Shown one piece after another: positions 1 to 8,155 of a stretch of 53,249 nt of DNA (position 1 is its first letter; every line of letters starts with the position of its first letter). The translations under genes were made by a program, and so were the position numbers. Location of the stretch: contig CAZVEH010000011.1 in NCBI GenBank assembly GCA_964625775.1, positions 1 to 53,249 of the forward strand, in the 5' to 3' direction. The notes under the pieces were generated by a model that saw nothing but the letters and a program-made list of their open reading frames with translations, ran no database searches and was not told the DNA's origin. This stretch comes from GCA-2786165 sp964625775 (GTDB lineage Bacteria; Pseudomonadota; Gammaproteobacteria; Legionellales; Legionellaceae).

Positions 1-523
1 TGTGCCACACGACAGGAGATCCCTCGCTGCGCTCGGGATGACGTGGGGAGTTACGCTTTGGGTAATAAATGATCTTATAATGCACAACCTGAGTTAACTT
101 ACACTTTTCGTGTGCACCGTTCTGTGGGCAGTCGTTGCTTGCGTCCCTCTGACCCGGTGAATGGTTACCCATAAAATCAATGTTGGTGTATATGTTCCAT
201 GAGCGAGTTTACGGCATTTTATGCCATCTCTTTTTCCATCATCACGCATCTTTTTGGACGCAAAAGACGAAAAAATCAAGTTGCCTAAAAAACCGCAAAC
301 GCATCAGTGAAGAGTATCTTTAGCCCTCAGTGCACTGGGTACCCCACGTCGTGCAGCCCCATCCATCATCCTACTCACACAGGGCACATTTACAACCGTA
401 TCTAAATTTTAAATGAAATGAGCGTCGTATGTACCTGGGTCATCGAGAAGAGACTTGTCAACCAACCTCTAGTTCTGCTAGGCTCTGTATGCAGGGGTTT
501 ATTGTTATCAAGGAGAGATTGCT
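1..523. other. Left-edge gene-free stretch with a REP-like hairpin
   Basis: No convincing gene lies here. Bases 19-41 form a GC-rich hairpin (TCCCTCGCTGCGCTCGGGA core), the type of short palindrome found dispersed between genes in many intracellular proteobacteria. A 61-codon reverse frame at 94-279 has no ribosome site and no recognisable domain, and I treat it as chance. The last 40 bases hold the ribosome-binding site of the following UspA gene (AAGGAGAG). Confidence 0.5.
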
Positions 524-949
524 ATGTATAAACGTGTGCTGTTGGCAACAGATTTTGATGAGGTGGGCGTTCACGCAGCGCATAAAGCCAAAAAAATCGC
601 TGATGAATCAGGTGCTCAGTTATTTTTGGTGCATGTTGTGGAGCCGATTCCAGCTTATGCCTATCCAGGATTTGCTGGTTTTGCTGAAGTTGAAATCTCA
701 ATCAAAGAGCAGGCTGAGCGGGAATTATCTGCATTAGCAAAAAAACTAGATGTTGATAAAAAACACCAATTGCTTGAGTTTGGTTCTATAAAAAATGAAG
801 TATTACGTGTTGCTCATGAGCATAAAATGGATTTGATCGTAACTGGCAGCCATGGGAAACATGGTTTGGCGTTGTTGTTAGGATCAACTGCTGATGCGAT
901 TTTACATGGTGCGCATTGCGATATTTTGATTGTGCGACCCAAACACTAA
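524..949 (+). CDS. Universal stress protein, UspA family
   Basis: A 141-residue single-domain Usp protein, a small cytosolic nucleotide-binding stress protein. The N-terminus (YKRVLLATDFDE) is the usual first strand and Asp of the fold. The C-terminal 34 residues (108-141) hold the glycine-rich GSHGKHGLALLLGST segment, then DILIVRP, as in ATP-binding Usp proteins. The spacing between the second and third key Gly is one residue shorter than the usual G-2x-G-9x-G pattern, so ATP binding is likely but not certain. An AAGGAGAG ribosome site sits just upstream. The gene is monocistronic; a large inverted repeat follows it. Family assignment is secure, the specific role unknown. Confidence 0.93.
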   Translation: MYKRVLLATDFDEVGVHAAHKAKKIADESGAQLFLVHVVEPIPAYAYPGFAGFAEVEISIKEQAERELSALAKKLDVDKKHQLLEFGSIKNEVLRVAHEHKMDLIVTGSHGKHGLALLLGSTADAILHGAHCDILIVRPKH

Positions 950-995
950 GTAATAACCCATCAACACTTTCAATGAAACGCCTATTTGGCGCATC

Positions 996-1069
996 TTGAA
1001 CGAAAAGCTTTATGAAAAAAACCCGCATACTTAGGGATGTTGCGCTTTTTCATAAAGCTTTTCGTTCAA
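996..1069. repeat. Perfect 24-bp inverted repeat (long hairpin)
   Basis: Bases 996-1019 and 1046-1069 are exact reverse complements of each other (24 bp arms) around a 26-base spacer. The element lies between uspA and ribF. There is no T-run after the right arm, so it does not look like an ordinary intrinsic terminator, though it could still stop or stabilise the uspA transcript. It may be a remnant of a small mobile element. Confidence 0.85.
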
Positions 1070-1187
1070 CCTGCACGCAAATCCGACGTTTTACCCTGCG
1101 TCTTTGTTCGAAAAATCTTAACATAAGCACAGTAGTGCACAGGTTAAGCCATTAGATGACTATATCGTGGAACGTTTTTATTAGTAT

Positions 1188-2117
1188 ATGAAATTATTGC
1201 ATAATAGAGCTTATGATACCGTACTGACTCAAGGTACTGTAGCAGCAATTGGTAATTTTGATGGGGTTCACCGCGGTCATCAGGCTTTATTGTCTGCTGT
1301 TCGAGCGCGAGCCAGTGAATTAAATATCCCCATGCTCGTGATCGTATTTGAACCGCAAACGCGTGAGTATTTTTTAAAACAGAAGTCTCCGGCACGATTG
1401 ACCCCGTTGCGAAAAAAACTACACATCTTTAGCCAGTTTGGCGTTGATTATGTATGTTGCCTGCGATTTAATCGGCAAATGGCAAAAATGAGTGCTGAAG
1501 AATTTGCGCAGTCAGTCATTTTTTCGCGTTTGCAGGTGAAATATCTCTTTGTGGGCAGTGATTTTCGTTTTGGATGCGATCGAGTCGGGGATGTGTCTTT
1601 ATTGCAGCAGATTGGACACCCTTTTCAAGCGCAAGTGATATCCTATCCAGATTTTTTAGTTGATCAGCACAGAGTGAGTTCTACTTTGGTGCGCCAAGCT
1701 TTGCAGGCCGCTCGTTTAGATGTCGCAGCTCAGTTGCTGGGGCGACCCTTTACGATGTGCGGTCGGGTGATATATGGCGATGGACGTGCGCGAGCTTGGG
1801 GTATTCCTACCGCTAATATCAAACTGAAACAAGGTACCTTGCCTTTAAACGGTGTTTTTTTCGTGCACGTGATTCATGGAAACGGCATCGTATCTCAAGG
1901 CATTGCGAATGTTGGGCGGCGCCCTACTTTTGAAGGGACTAAAGCAGTACTGGAGGTTCATATCTTAGAATTTTCGGGTTCATTGTACGGACAACGTATT
2001 GACGTGTTGTTCTTACAAAAATTGCGCGATGAAATTGCGTTTTCTTCTAAAGATAAATTGGTAAGTCAAATCTATGCTGATCTTGAAGCAGCAAAAAATT
2101 ATTTTAAAATTTCTTAA
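1188..2117 (+). CDS. ribF: Bifunctional riboflavin kinase / FAD synthetase
   Basis: A 309-residue cytosolic enzyme that phosphorylates riboflavin to FMN and adenylylates FMN to FAD. The N-terminal nucleotidyltransferase domain (about 15-180) has GNFDGVHRGH at 22-31 and the SSTLVR segment at 164-169. The C-terminal riboflavin kinase domain (about 186-305) has GDGRARAWGIPTAN at 197-210. Length is normal for the family. The stop overlaps the lspA start (TAATG), so the two genes are translationally coupled. In most gammaproteobacteria ileS lies between ribF and lspA; here it is absent. Confidence 0.97.
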   Translation: MKLLHNRAYDTVLTQGTVAAIGNFDGVHRGHQALLSAVRARASELNIPMLVIVFEPQTREYFLKQKSPARLTPLRKKLHIFSQFGVDYVCCLRFNRQMAKMSAEEFAQSVIFSRLQVKYLFVGSDFRFGCDRVGDVSLLQQIGHPFQAQVISYPDFLVDQHRVSSTLVRQALQAARLDVAAQLLGRPFTMCGRVIYGDGRARAWGIPTANIKLKQGTLPLNGVFFVHVIHGNGIVSQGIANVGRRPTFEGTKAVLEVHILEFSGSLYGQRIDVLFLQKLRDEIAFSSKDKLVSQIYADLEAAKNYFKIS

Positions 2118-2605
2118 TGAATCGTGGGATGTTAGGTATGAAAAAATGGATGTGGTTTGTGGTATGTTTGGCATTGATTGGTGTGGATCAGGCGACAAAA
2201 TTATGGTCAATACATCATCTCCATGCCTACCAATCTGTGGCAGTTTTTCCTGGATTAGACTGGACTTTGGTATTTAATACGGGCTCTGCTTTTGGGTTGT
2301 TCAGTCACAGTGGTGACTGGTCACAGTATGTATTGACCGCTTTTGGTATCGTGATGAGCATCGGGCTTATTGTCTGGATCATCAAAACATCCTTGAGCGC
2401 GCAGTGGGAACTCTTGGCTTTGACACTTATTCTCAGTGGTGCTTTGGGTAATGTGATTGATCGACTGCGATTAGGTTATGTCATTGATTTCATAGATGTG
2501 TATTACCAAACGCACCATTGGCCGGTATTCAATGTGGCAGACAGTGCGATTTGTGTGGGTGCTCTGTTATTGTTTTTTTCAACAAGTCATAAAAATACCC
2601 ATTGA
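2117..2605 (+). CDS. lspA: Lipoprotein signal peptidase II
   Basis: A 162-residue inner-membrane aspartyl protease that removes signal peptides from diacylated prolipoproteins. Four hydrophobic segments are visible. The family motifs NTGSAFG (54-60), GNVIDR (111-116) and FNVADSA (138-144) are present, and the expected catalytic aspartates are Asp124 (VIDF) and Asp142 (VADS). The start used here overlaps the ribF stop. An alternative ATG at 2138 (MKKWMWF) has a GGGA-like site upstream and would give 155 residues; both are plausible. The Cys-lipobox protein at 48.5-49.0 kb is one expected substrate. Confidence 0.96.
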   Translation: MNRGMLGMKKWMWFVVCLALIGVDQATKLWSIHHLHAYQSVAVFPGLDWTLVFNTGSAFGLFSHSGDWSQYVLTAFGIVMSIGLIVWIIKTSLSAQWELLALTLILSGALGNVIDRLRLGYVIDFIDVYYQTHHWPVFNVADSAICVGALLLFFSTSHKNTH

Positions 2606-2617
2606 ATCTTTGAAGCT

Positions 2618-2663
2618 AACTACTCACCTGTTCGCCCTGTCCTCGGGCTGAACGGCTCTGGTG
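2618..2663 (+). repeat. Dispersed palindromic repeat, short copy
   Basis: The segment contains a GTTCGCCC / GGGCTGAAC hairpin between the convergent lspA and antiporter genes. Both flanks (ACTACTCACC...GTTCGCCCTG and GAACGG..TCTGGT) recur in reverse orientation at 48383-48500, where the centre is about 70 bases longer. The hairpin could also act as a shared terminator. Confidence 0.7.
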
Positions 2664-2719
2664 GAGGTGAACACGCATACGGACATGCGCTTGATGATAC
2701 TTTACGCGCTCAATGCCAC

Positions 2720-3949
2720 TCAATGCGAGATATCACCATGCTTATCATCTAATTCTCCGGACCATCTTAATCCCATAATGGTTGTGACCGGCCCCAGCAT
2801 TTCTAGGATGGCGACCGCGGGAAGGATGATAAAAGATAGAAACGGATAATACTCACGAGTCAGTTGCTCGGTGGTGGCCAGTAAAGCAATGGCAACACCT
2901 GCCATGGGTAGGAAGGTGATGCCAAGGGATAAAGCTTGGCGATGGCTAAAATGCAATATTTTTTTCATAAAGACAATGGGTAGTATATAACCAATTGCCC
3001 TGAGTAAAATGAACATAAATACAATCAAACCTGAGTCGATCAAATATTCTGTATGCAGTTCTGCGCCTACCATCACAAATAAGATAACGATAAAAATTTC
3101 ACCTAAATACCCAAGCTCAACTTCCATCAAATACTCATTCTGATCAAGATTAAAGGTCAACATACCAAACATCAACATGCTCAAAAAAGGTGAAACATAG
3201 AGTAGTTTTGATATACCAAGCACAATGACTAACATTCCAACCAGTAAAATAAACTGCATATTTTCTTTTTTGCCAATAAAGCGACCTAATGTGATCATGA
3301 TCACTGAGCCGATATAAGCCAGAATGACTGCACCTGCCATTTGATAAAAAGGATAGACCCATTCAATGGTCGTGGTGTAGGCAATAGAAGGGTGCGTGGT
3401 GTATTGTTCCGCAATGGCGATGACCACAGCATACGCGACAAATGATAAAATATTATTTAATGCGGTTAAAATAAGCGAGTAATTAATAACAGTGCCTTTG
3501 GCATGATATTCATTGGCAATCAACATCGTGATGGCGGGTGATATAGAAATGCCTATGGCTGCACACAGTGCTGCTACAATCCAGCCGACATGAAATAGCG
3601 GTAATCCTAGAAAAATCATTAAGAAAACAATGGAACTTTGAAAAACGGCTGTCCATATCAATGAGGAATGGGAGCGTAAAAATTTATAATTTATTTGTAA
3701 TCCCAATTCAAACAAAATTAAGCCTATCGCGATTTCTTTAAACACAGCAGATTGTTCGATGATTTTTTCTGATAAAAGCCCAGTAGCATGCGGGCCTAAG
3801 ATAAACCCAAAAAAAAGATATCCAGTAACTCGCGGAAAATATCGTGCGATATGAGCCAATTGCCCGCCAATTAGACCGATTAAGAGAATCAAACCAAATG
3901 ACACCAGCATGTTAGTTTGTAAGAAATTGTTAAAAAATCCTGGCTCCAT
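2720..3949 (-). CDS. Cation/proton antiporter, CPA2 (Kef/NapA-type) membrane domain
   Basis: A 409-residue very hydrophobic protein with about 11-12 predicted membrane spans and the fold signature of the monovalent cation:proton antiporter-2 family (for example GYLFFGFILGPHATGLL near 43-59 and LFELGLQINYKFL near 79-91). Such proteins exchange Na+ or K+ for H+ at the inner membrane. The C-terminal TrkA-N nucleotide-binding domain of full Kef channels is missing, so this is the short membrane-only form. A TAGGAT ribosome site lies about 6 bases before the ATG. The gene is alone and convergent with lspA. Ion specificity cannot be read from the sequence. Confidence 0.88.
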   Translation of the reverse strand: MEPGFFNNFLQTNMLVSFGLILLIGLIGGQLAHIARYFPRVTGYLFFGFILGPHATGLLSEKIIEQSAVFKEIAIGLILFELGLQINYKFLRSHSSLIWTAVFQSSIVFLMIFLGLPLFHVGWIVAALCAAIGISISPAITMLIANEYHAKGTVINYSLILTALNNILSFVAYAVVIAIAEQYTTHPSIAYTTTIEWVYPFYQMAGAVILAYIGSVIMITLGRFIGKKENMQFILLVGMLVIVLGISKLLYVSPFLSMLMFGMLTFNLDQNEYLMEVELGYLGEIFIVILFVMVGAELHTEYLIDSGLIVFMFILLRAIGYILPIVFMKKILHFSHRQALSLGITFLPMAGVAIALLATTEQLTREYYPFLSFIILPAVAILEMLGPVTTIMGLRWSGELDDKHGDISH

Positions 3950-4293
3950 GGATATCCTAATAAATACAAATTATGTATGGTGCTCACACTAAGGTGAGTG
4001 AATCAGTTAAAGTCCTTGCGAGCCTGTGAGGCCATTCAGTCTAGGCCCGGAAGTATCCCCTGTAATGATGTAACCTATACTCCAATCTGACGATTTGACT
4101 AGCATTGAATAGATACCCTAAGTTTTAATCTTAAAGCGATGGATTGTCAAACATTGTCTTACGATACTTGGTCGAGCATCCCTGTGCTCATATTGAACGG
4201 AATGTCTTACGAACGAAGTAAAGCAATCAGGTGGATTTTTCATCCAAAATAGGAACCGGATTGCCCTACTATCGCCCGCAAAGACTGATGTTT
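3950..4293. other. Gene-free gap with several small hairpins
   Basis: No gene is visible in these 344 bases. There are short hairpins (CTCAC...GTGAG near 3983, GAGCA...TGCTC near 4173) and a repeated GTCTTACGA word near 4157 and 4204. A loose inverted pair, GCAATC with GGATTGC, lies near 4225-4265 and resembles the palindromic dispersed elements seen elsewhere in the window. Confidence 0.4.
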
Positions 4294-4728
4294 CTAGATA
4301 CCTAGATGAGAGCGGTGTTGTTTTTCGAACTCATGCTGTATCAGCTCTTGCTGTGCGACATGTTGTTCCACGTGTCGTTTTTTTGCGTGCAAGCGGTGTT
4401 TGAATTTTTTCAAAGCATACTGTAATTGTGCGTCATGATCATCATGCACAGGCTTTGGCTGAAACATCAAGGCCATGCCATGCGGCATATGCGTATGCCG
4501 TAAATTTTTAGATAGTTTTAAGATGCCGTCTTTGGTGAGAGAGGCTTTGTTATTTTGACTTTGGCAAAGGGGGCGTAGTTTCATCTGCATCTGTGTTGCA
4601 AAAAAGTCTTCATGCTTCTTTTGGTCTATTTTATTTTTAAGGAGGGTGTTTTTACGACGTTCCAATTCTAATTGTTGACGTAATTCAAGTATTAGCGATT
4701 TTCTCATATTGAGATCAAAGTTAGACAT
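4294..4728 (-). CDS. Small charged coiled-coil protein, unknown function
   Basis: I do not recognise this protein. The start at 4728 (MSNFDLNMRK) is chosen because AAGGATG lies 6-8 bases upstream; it gives 144 residues. The sequence is rich in Lys, His, Gln, Glu and Arg, with two helical, probably coiled-coil stretches (about 8-40 and 95-140), and has no signal peptide or membrane span. It is divergent from the htrA-type gene that follows. It is probably a real gene given length and ribosome site, but nothing in the sequence points to a role. Confidence 0.6.
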   Translation of the reverse strand: MSNFDLNMRKSLILELRQQLELERRKNTLLKNKIDQKKHEDFFATQMQMKLRPLCQSQNNKASLTKDGILKLSKNLRHTHMPHGMALMFQPKPVHDDHDAQLQYALKKFKHRLHAKKRHVEQHVAQQELIQHEFEKQHRSHLGI

Positions 4729-4921
4729 GATTGGCATCCTTATTAAAAGAGAAGTAAAAATCACCATCAGGATAAAATCCTGCGCTTGTTTGATGCATCC
4801 TGCAAAAAAAACAAGTAGTAGGTGAGAACGTCAGTATAGCATATATTTTTTTTTCCATATAAAATTATGGAATATTTTCCTGCAATATAGAAAATAATGT
4901 TGCAAAGTAATAGGAGTTGAA

Positions 4922-6001
4922 ATGTTTCATTTGCGTAAACTACGAACCTGGGCTGCTTGTTTTTTGATGACTGTACTGAGTGCCGCTTATGCGATGCCGT
5001 TGGAAAAATTATTACCTGATGAACGCAATACCATTGAGATTTTTCAAAAAGCATCTGCCGCGGTGGTGTATGTGCATCGCATGTCTCAAGTTCAATCTTT
5101 TCATCATCTGATGCATGTGGTACCTGCGGGCACTGGGTCTGGATTGATTTGGGATAAAGAGGGCCATATCTTGACCAATTTCCACGTGATCAAGGGTGCC
5201 GACGCTTTGGCGGTGACGCTGAATGGCACCACAGTACCCGCGAAAGTTATTGGTATAGAACCGCGTCTTGATCTTGCGTTATTGCGCATTGAATCACCTG
5301 TTGCATTGAAATCATTGGCTGATTTTCATCCTTTAGAGATCGCACCCTCTCAAGAATTACTGGTCGGTCAAAAAACAGTCGCGATTGGTAATCCTTTTGG
5401 GTTCGATCATAGTTTGACGGTAGGCGTTATTTCAGCATTGGGCCGTGAAATGCCTGGTATTGGGGGCGTGACGATACGAGGTATGATTCAAACAGATGCA
5501 CCGATTAATCCAGGTAATTCAGGCGGTCCTTTGTTAGACAGTGCTGGTTGTTTGATTGGGCTGAATACGGCAATTTTTTCTAAATCAGGATCGTCTTCAG
5601 GGGTAGGATTTGCTATCCCAGCGGATCAGATTGTACGAGTGGCGGATCAGTTGATCAAACATGGAAGAGTGCTGATGGCGGGTATCGGTGTGTTACCGGT
5701 GGTGCCAAATACGGCCGAACGCCTGGGGATTCAACGGGGCGTATTGATCGCTGAGGTTATTCCACACACACCTGCTGCAAAAGTACACTTAAGACCCACA
5801 CAACGAGATTATGCCGGTCGAATTCATCTAGGAGATGTGATTGTTGCTGTGAATGGCCACCCAGTTGCTGATTATGATGCGTTATACCATATTCTCTCAG
5901 CAACAAAAGTGGGAGAAGAGATTACGGTGACCATTCTTCGTGGTACAGTAGAAAAAACGCATCGCATCAAAACTGTTGATATCAATGCCATTGAAGGATG
6001 A
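4922..6001 (+). CDS. HtrA/DegS-like serine protease with one PDZ domain
   Basis: A 359-residue envelope protease. Residues 1-24 form a signal peptide ending in AYA. The trypsin-like domain holds His88 (TNFHVI), Asp117 (LDLAL) and Ser200 (NPGNSGGPL), a complete catalytic triad. A single PDZ domain occupies about 250-350. One PDZ domain makes it DegS-like in layout rather than DegP-like, but the cleavable-looking signal peptide suggests a soluble periplasmic enzyme. An AGGAG ribosome site precedes the ATG. The following dehydratase starts 6 bases after the stop, so the pair is probably co-transcribed. Confidence 0.93.
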   Translation: MFHLRKLRTWAACFLMTVLSAAYAMPLEKLLPDERNTIEIFQKASAAVVYVHRMSQVQSFHHLMHVVPAGTGSGLIWDKEGHILTNFHVIKGADALAVTLNGTTVPAKVIGIEPRLDLALLRIESPVALKSLADFHPLEIAPSQELLVGQKTVAIGNPFGFDHSLTVGVISALGREMPGIGGVTIRGMIQTDAPINPGNSGGPLLDSAGCLIGLNTAIFSKSGSSSGVGFAIPADQIVRVADQLIKHGRVLMAGIGVLPVVPNTAERLGIQRGVLIAEVIPHTPAAKVHLRPTQRDYAGRIHLGDVIVAVNGHPVADYDALYHILSATKVGEEITVTILRGTVEKTHRIKTVDINAIEG

Positions 6002-6007
6002 TTCTCT

Positions 6008-6913
6008 ATGTTGGATTCACCATTGCATGTGGTCACACCTTTGCTCTATTCAAAGCGCCTGGAATTGAGCACTGGTAAATCTGTGTATTTGAAGATAGAA
6101 GCATTACAACCTTCGGCTTCTTTCAAGTTGCGTGGCATTGGTCGTTTGTGTCAGTGTTATGCAGCAGATGGCTTCGAACAATTGGTGGCTTCTTCTGGGG
6201 GGAATGCTGGTATTTCCGTTGCCTATTGTGGCATGAAGCTGGGCATGCCGACCACCATTTTTATTCCCTCTACGAGCCATCAACTCTTTATTGATGAAAT
6301 CAAAACATATGGGGCCAGTGTTGTGGTTTCTGGACAGGATTGGGATAGCGCGCATGCCGCTGCTTTGGCTTATATTCAAGACCATCATGCAGCCTATATT
6401 CCTCCTTTTGACCATCCGATGCTTTGGGCAGGCCACGCCACAATTATCGATGAATTGGTTCAGGCAGATGTCCGCCCTGATGCGATCGTAGCGGCTGTGG
6501 GAGGAGGGGGCTTGGCTTGTGGATTATTAGAGGGTATGCAGCGACATGGGTGGTCTGATATTCCCCTAATCGCGGTTGAAACCAGAGGGGCTGATGATTT
6601 GTATCAATCTATCCAAGCCAAGCACGTAGTGGCCTTGGATGCCATTACCAGTCGTGCCACCAGTTTGGGCGTGAAACGAATTGCATCGCGTATGTTTGAG
6701 TGGACACAAGAACATGACATCAAATCTGTGGTGATCACTGATGCAGAAGCAGAAGCTGGTGCACGTGCTTTTGCAAAAGACAAGCGCATCATGGTCGAAT
6801 TATCTGCAGGTGCCGCATTGTCTATGGTGTATCAAAATCATCCTATCATTCAACCTTATCAGACCCTTGTTGTTATCGTGTGTGGTGGCGTAAATACGTC
6901 TTTTTTTGAGTAA
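6008..6913 (+). CDS. PLP-dependent L-serine/L-threonine dehydratase
   Basis: A 301-residue fold-type II PLP enzyme that deaminates serine and/or threonine to the 2-oxo acid and ammonia. Lys40 in PSASFKLRG is the expected PLP lysine. SSGGNAG (62-68) binds the substrate carboxylate, and VGGGGL (164-169) is the phosphate-binding loop. There is no ACT regulatory domain, so it resembles catabolic TdcB or eukaryotic serine dehydratase rather than biosynthetic IlvA. An AAGGA site overlaps the end of the upstream protease gene. The exact substrate is not decided by the sequence. Confidence 0.9.
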   Translation: MLDSPLHVVTPLLYSKRLELSTGKSVYLKIEALQPSASFKLRGIGRLCQCYAADGFEQLVASSGGNAGISVAYCGMKLGMPTTIFIPSTSHQLFIDEIKTYGASVVVSGQDWDSAHAAALAYIQDHHAAYIPPFDHPMLWAGHATIIDELVQADVRPDAIVAAVGGGGLACGLLEGMQRHGWSDIPLIAVETRGADDLYQSIQAKHVVALDAITSRATSLGVKRIASRMFEWTQEHDIKSVVITDAEAEAGARAFAKDKRIMVELSAGAALSMVYQNHPIIQPYQTLVVIVCGGVNTSFFE

Positions 6914-7004
6914 GTCCTGCTCATGTAACTGTTCAAGATTTTTCATAGCAGCACTGCATTGAATAGCAACCCAGTCCTGATGGATAGACTTGAGGAGATT
7001 GTTT

Positions 7005-7190
7005 ATGAAAAGTTTCATGCTTATGGTTTGCTTGTTGATGACCAACTGCTGTTTTGCGGAAGTAATCAACGGGAGCAGCACACCTGTGCCAGGGCAAGCA
7101 CAGCCTTCAGATGAGTGGGGTGATGAAGATTCGGAAGAGATCTTTACCCGTCCTTCTAATTTAGAGCACGGATTTGGTGGGACGCCTTAA
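7005..7190 (+). CDS. Small secreted protein, unknown
   Basis: A 61-residue protein starting at the ATG at 7005, which has GAGGAG 8 bases upstream. Residues 1-18 are a signal peptide (MKSFMLMVCLLMTNCCFA). The mature part of about 43 residues is acidic and Pro/Gly-rich with no domain I recognise. The clear ribosome site and signal peptide support a real gene, probably periplasmic or exported. It could be co-transcribed with the flanking genes. Confidence 0.6.
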   Translation: MKSFMLMVCLLMTNCCFAEVINGSSTPVPGQAQPSDEWGDEDSEEIFTRPSNLEHGFGGTP

Positions 7191-7320
7191 CCGGGGGTAA
7201 AAGGACTATTGTATCTGCTCGTTCAGGTGTGAACCAAAAACGACTGGGGATTTAAAAATGCCTGCCTGAACGTATAGATTTGTGTTAAAATTATTGTTTA
7301 TTGGTATATTAGGTCTATTC

Positions 7321-8100
7321 ATGCAACCATTATTAAATATTGCCGTTAGCGCTGCTCGTCAAGCGGGTGACGTGATTGTACGCCATATCGATCAAGTGAA
7401 GCATATGAAGCTGATCGCTAAAGAGGAAGGTGATTATTTTTGTGAAGTAGATCTGAAAGCCGAGCAAGCTATTATTTCTACTATTTTGAAAGCTTACCCA
7501 GAGCATGGTATTCAAGCTGAGGAAAGTGGCACTTATCAAGAAGATGCAGAATCAGTTTGGATCATTGACCCTTTAGATGGCACGAAAAATTATGTTCATG
7601 GGTTTCCTTTTTATGCGGTTTCTATCGCTTTACGCGTGAAATCACGTATTGAACATGCTGTGGTGTATGACCCCATACGGCATGAATGTTTTGCAGCGAG
7701 CCGTGGTTGTGGGGCGCGTTTGAATGATCAACGCATACGTGTTTCCAAAGAAACACAAATCTCAAACGCAATGTTAAGCGCAGGCTTGCCTATTCGTCAC
7801 CCCGCATTAGCGGAACGCTATATGCGCGGCTATGCCCGATTTATGGGCCAATGTAGCGCGACTCGTGTTACGGGATCTGCGGCTTTGGATTTGGCTTATG
7901 TTGCTTGTGGTCGATTAGATGGGTTTTGGGGGTTTGCAATGAAGCCTTGGGATATTGCCGCCGGTGTGTTATTGGTTCAGGAAGCAGGTGGTTTGATCAG
8001 CGATCTAGACGGCGCGGAACATACTTTAGAGCAAGGCAATGTGATTGCCGGCCCACCTAAGATTTTTAAATCGATTCTACAATCCTTGAAAGCTTGTTAA
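7321..8100 (+). CDS. suhB: Inositol-1-monophosphatase family protein SuhB
   Basis: A 260-residue enzyme of the Mg-dependent inositol monophosphatase family, which in gammaproteobacteria also takes part in rRNA transcription antitermination. The start at 7321 (MQPLLNIAVSAARQAGD) matches the conserved SuhB N-terminus; an upstream TTG in frame would add 13 residues with no family support. Metal-binding motifs are all present: AEES (66-69), DPLDGT (83-88) and WDIAAG (210-215). Length is typical. Confidence 0.95.
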   Translation: MQPLLNIAVSAARQAGDVIVRHIDQVKHMKLIAKEEGDYFCEVDLKAEQAIISTILKAYPEHGIQAEESGTYQEDAESVWIIDPLDGTKNYVHGFPFYAVSIALRVKSRIEHAVVYDPIRHECFAASRGCGARLNDQRIRVSKETQISNAMLSAGLPIRHPALAERYMRGYARFMGQCSATRVTGSAALDLAYVACGRLDGFWGFAMKPWDIAAGVLLVQEAGGLISDLDGAEHTLEQGNVIAGPPKIFKSILQSLKAC

Positions 8101-8155
8101 TCACGCGTCTATTTAGCAACGGGCATGATGTAGGGAACAATAGGTACGAGGGACG

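Noticed and set aside
94..279. 61-codon reverse frame at the left edge
   Set aside because: No ribosome site, no domain, and it lies in repeat-like intergenic DNA.
2661..2849. Forward frame overlapping the end of the antiporter gene
   Set aside because: It is the complement of a well-supported membrane protein and has no ribosome site.
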